32,637 nucleotides of DNA from Hydnum rufescens UP504. Lineage: Eukaryota > Basidiomycota > Agaricomycetes > Cantharellales > Hydnaceae. This document shows positions 31,151 to 32,637 of this stretch, one piece after another (position 1 is the first letter of the stretch; every line of letters begins with the position of its first letter). The stretch covers positions 4,836-37,472 of the forward strand of contig MU129282.1 in NCBI GenBank assembly GCA_014904985.1, in the 5' to 3' direction. A model generated the notes under the pieces. It ran no database searches. It was not told the origin of the DNA and saw nothing but the letters and a program-made list of their open reading frames with translations. A program made the translations under genes and the position numbers.

Positions 31151-32637
31151 GAGAGCAGCGATGTCACATCGACATTACTATTAATAATATTGCACATCGT
31201 GACAAATCTGTATGCTACATTTTTGCATGGGAATGAGTGGAACAATAGCACCAGGACATCACTGCAGGTGGGGAAGTGGCGAAGGTGGGAAAAGAAAGGC
31301 CATTAAAAGAAAGGGGGTATGGTAGAAAGGGGTGGAAAGAAGGGGCCACGGATTTGAAAAGGGCCGTAGCTCAAGGAATAAAATACTGTCAGGGGTAGAC
31401 GATGTGTGCAGACGCCATCAATCGTGCCCTTCACGCTTGCATCACCACCCCCATTGGATCAAACCAGAACCATGGGGTCCCGGTGTTTCTTCTGAAACTT
31501 CAGAAACCTCAATTGCATTGCTGCAGAAGCTAAATCAGTCGAGCTAGATTCAGCACTCGAAGCCACATTGGTGGCAGGTGATTTCCCTCAGCTCCGTACA
31601 CACTTCGCAGTAGAGTCCTTTTCCACGGACTCGGTCACCTTCCGCTTCGAGTTCGACATCTCGATTGGGCGAACATGGGGCAGCTCCTTTCCTGTCATCC
31701 ACAAGCTCCACTTGGGAATGCCACTGGATTACTTGCCAAAGATGAAGGCCTTTGATACACCCCAGAGTGCAGCCGTCCCATGTCTTGATGAAGGCACTCT
31801 CGGTCCTCAGGGTCTCTGGCAATGGCCGCCAATGACTTGGTAGAGTTGCCCCTCCTCATCATCATCAAAAACCACTTGATTTGATTGTCCTTGAGGCATT
31901 CAAACCCTCACAATTGAAGTTGTTTTTCTGAATTAGGCATACATTCTGACACCATGATTGGTATGTCAGGTTTGCCTTTGAGAACAGCTGAATATGGATG
32001 TACACCAATGAATGATGTTTTTGCATGTTTGACAGAATCGGAAGACACCTCAAGAACAAGGGCTGATAACTGGATGTGTTTTCGAGAATGAGAATTGAAA
32101 CCAAAAGAGAGCACAGTGCAGAACATACTGAATATTGGCCCCAAACTGATACCAGTTGGACCTCAGCTATTATGCACCATCCTACCAGCATACCTAATCC
32201 CTTCGAAAACAGCTTCTCTGTGTGGTTGATCCAATGGTTGGGTCAAATCCACTGTCCATAAGGGGGACACCCGTGCAAATGAAGAGATTGGATAACTTGA
32301 CCATCGCAAGAAACAAGGGGCTAATGCGAAGCAGTGAATTTCGCACTGAGCCTGGGCTCATGGTAGATTCTCAGACTTTGAGGAGAGTACTGTACAGTAG
32401 AGTGTAGATGGCCCGAAGTCAAGAAAGAATTTTGAATCCAAACTGATCCAAAACAGAAAACCAGACTGAGCTAGGTTGATGAAATAATGTACATACCATA
32501 CAGCTCGCAAACAATTTTGGAATCCAATACACCCATTCCACTCAAATTCTACTGAAGAAAAAGCCACGGAAGCCATACCAGAATCCAGTCCACCCACATA
32601 GGGACCAGAACCACCATCTCTGCTGATTGTAAAGAAC
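31151..32637. other. Stretch without a recognisable gene
   Basis: CpG is ordinary. Overlapping open frames lie at 31568-31843 (plus, 91 codons) and 31822-31550 (minus, 90 codons). The minus one has several cysteines (GCTLGC, YCEVC, ITCHQCGFEC), which faintly recalls the cysteine clusters attached to KDZ transposases, but order and spacing do not fit well enough to call. Other frames (31865-32597) are short and not protein-like. No splice-linked series of exons was found. Confidence 0.35.

Noticed and set aside
31550..31822. Second KDZ-type cysteine cluster (CxC2) on the minus strand
   Set aside because: Several cysteines and a W-x-x-x-x-W pattern are present, but the order and spacing do not match the CxC2 layout and no transposase exons follow.

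Overview
The window looks like part of a transposon-rich genome of a mushroom-forming fungus (Agaricomycetes). The pointers are short spliceosomal introns (about 45-110 nt), members of the large basidiomycete family of P-loop G-domain GTPases, a KDZ (Kyakuja-Dileera-Zisupton) transposase with an N-terminal CxC1-type cysteine cluster, and a copia-type Gag with a half-tRNA-iMet primer site. The species cannot be named from the sequence.

Layout. (1) 0.56-4.86 kb has normal CpG content and holds two divergently oriented GTPase genes, one on the minus strand (562-2812) and one on the plus strand (3545-4860). Both carry single-base frameshifts. (2) A third GTPase-like first exon (4857-4931) overlaps the stop of the second gene and runs straight into a 6.1-kb array of about 80 tandem 76-bp units. 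Each unit reads as a complete small intron (GTRAGT donor, CTRAY branch site, YAG acceptor) followed by a 3-nt exon-like triplet. (3) 11.2-19.2 kb is decayed material: protein relics, LTR-like pieces, two related fold-back elements and a 464-bp LTR. (4) 19.5-24.9 kb is a second, different array. Its roughly 265-bp units each carry two strong hairpins, one inside a 106-110 nt intron-like interval and one just before the donor. The units flip polarity at a perfect palindrome centred on 21,175. (5) 24.9-26.1 kb is a truncated copia-like element (LTR, primer site, Gag with one stop). (6) 26.5-29.65 kb is a minus-strand KDZ transposase gene with two in-frame TGA codons and a frameshift. A minisatellite of about 120-bp units (29.7-31.15 kb) lies just upstream of its start. 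(7) 31.2-32.6 kb has no recognisable gene.

A composition break runs across the map. From about 4.86 kb to about 26.4 kb CpG is nearly absent, while both flanks have ordinary CpG. That is what long-term cytosine methylation and deamination would leave, and several stops in the relics are TGA where CGA would be expected. Within this block the two intron-like arrays stand out because their splice signals and hairpins stayed intact while the surrounding sequence diverged. The 76-bp array is the strongest candidate for an undescribed system: a chain of tandem introns separated by in-frame 3-nt micro-exons inside a GTPase gene. This is read from sequence alone; no transcript data were available.
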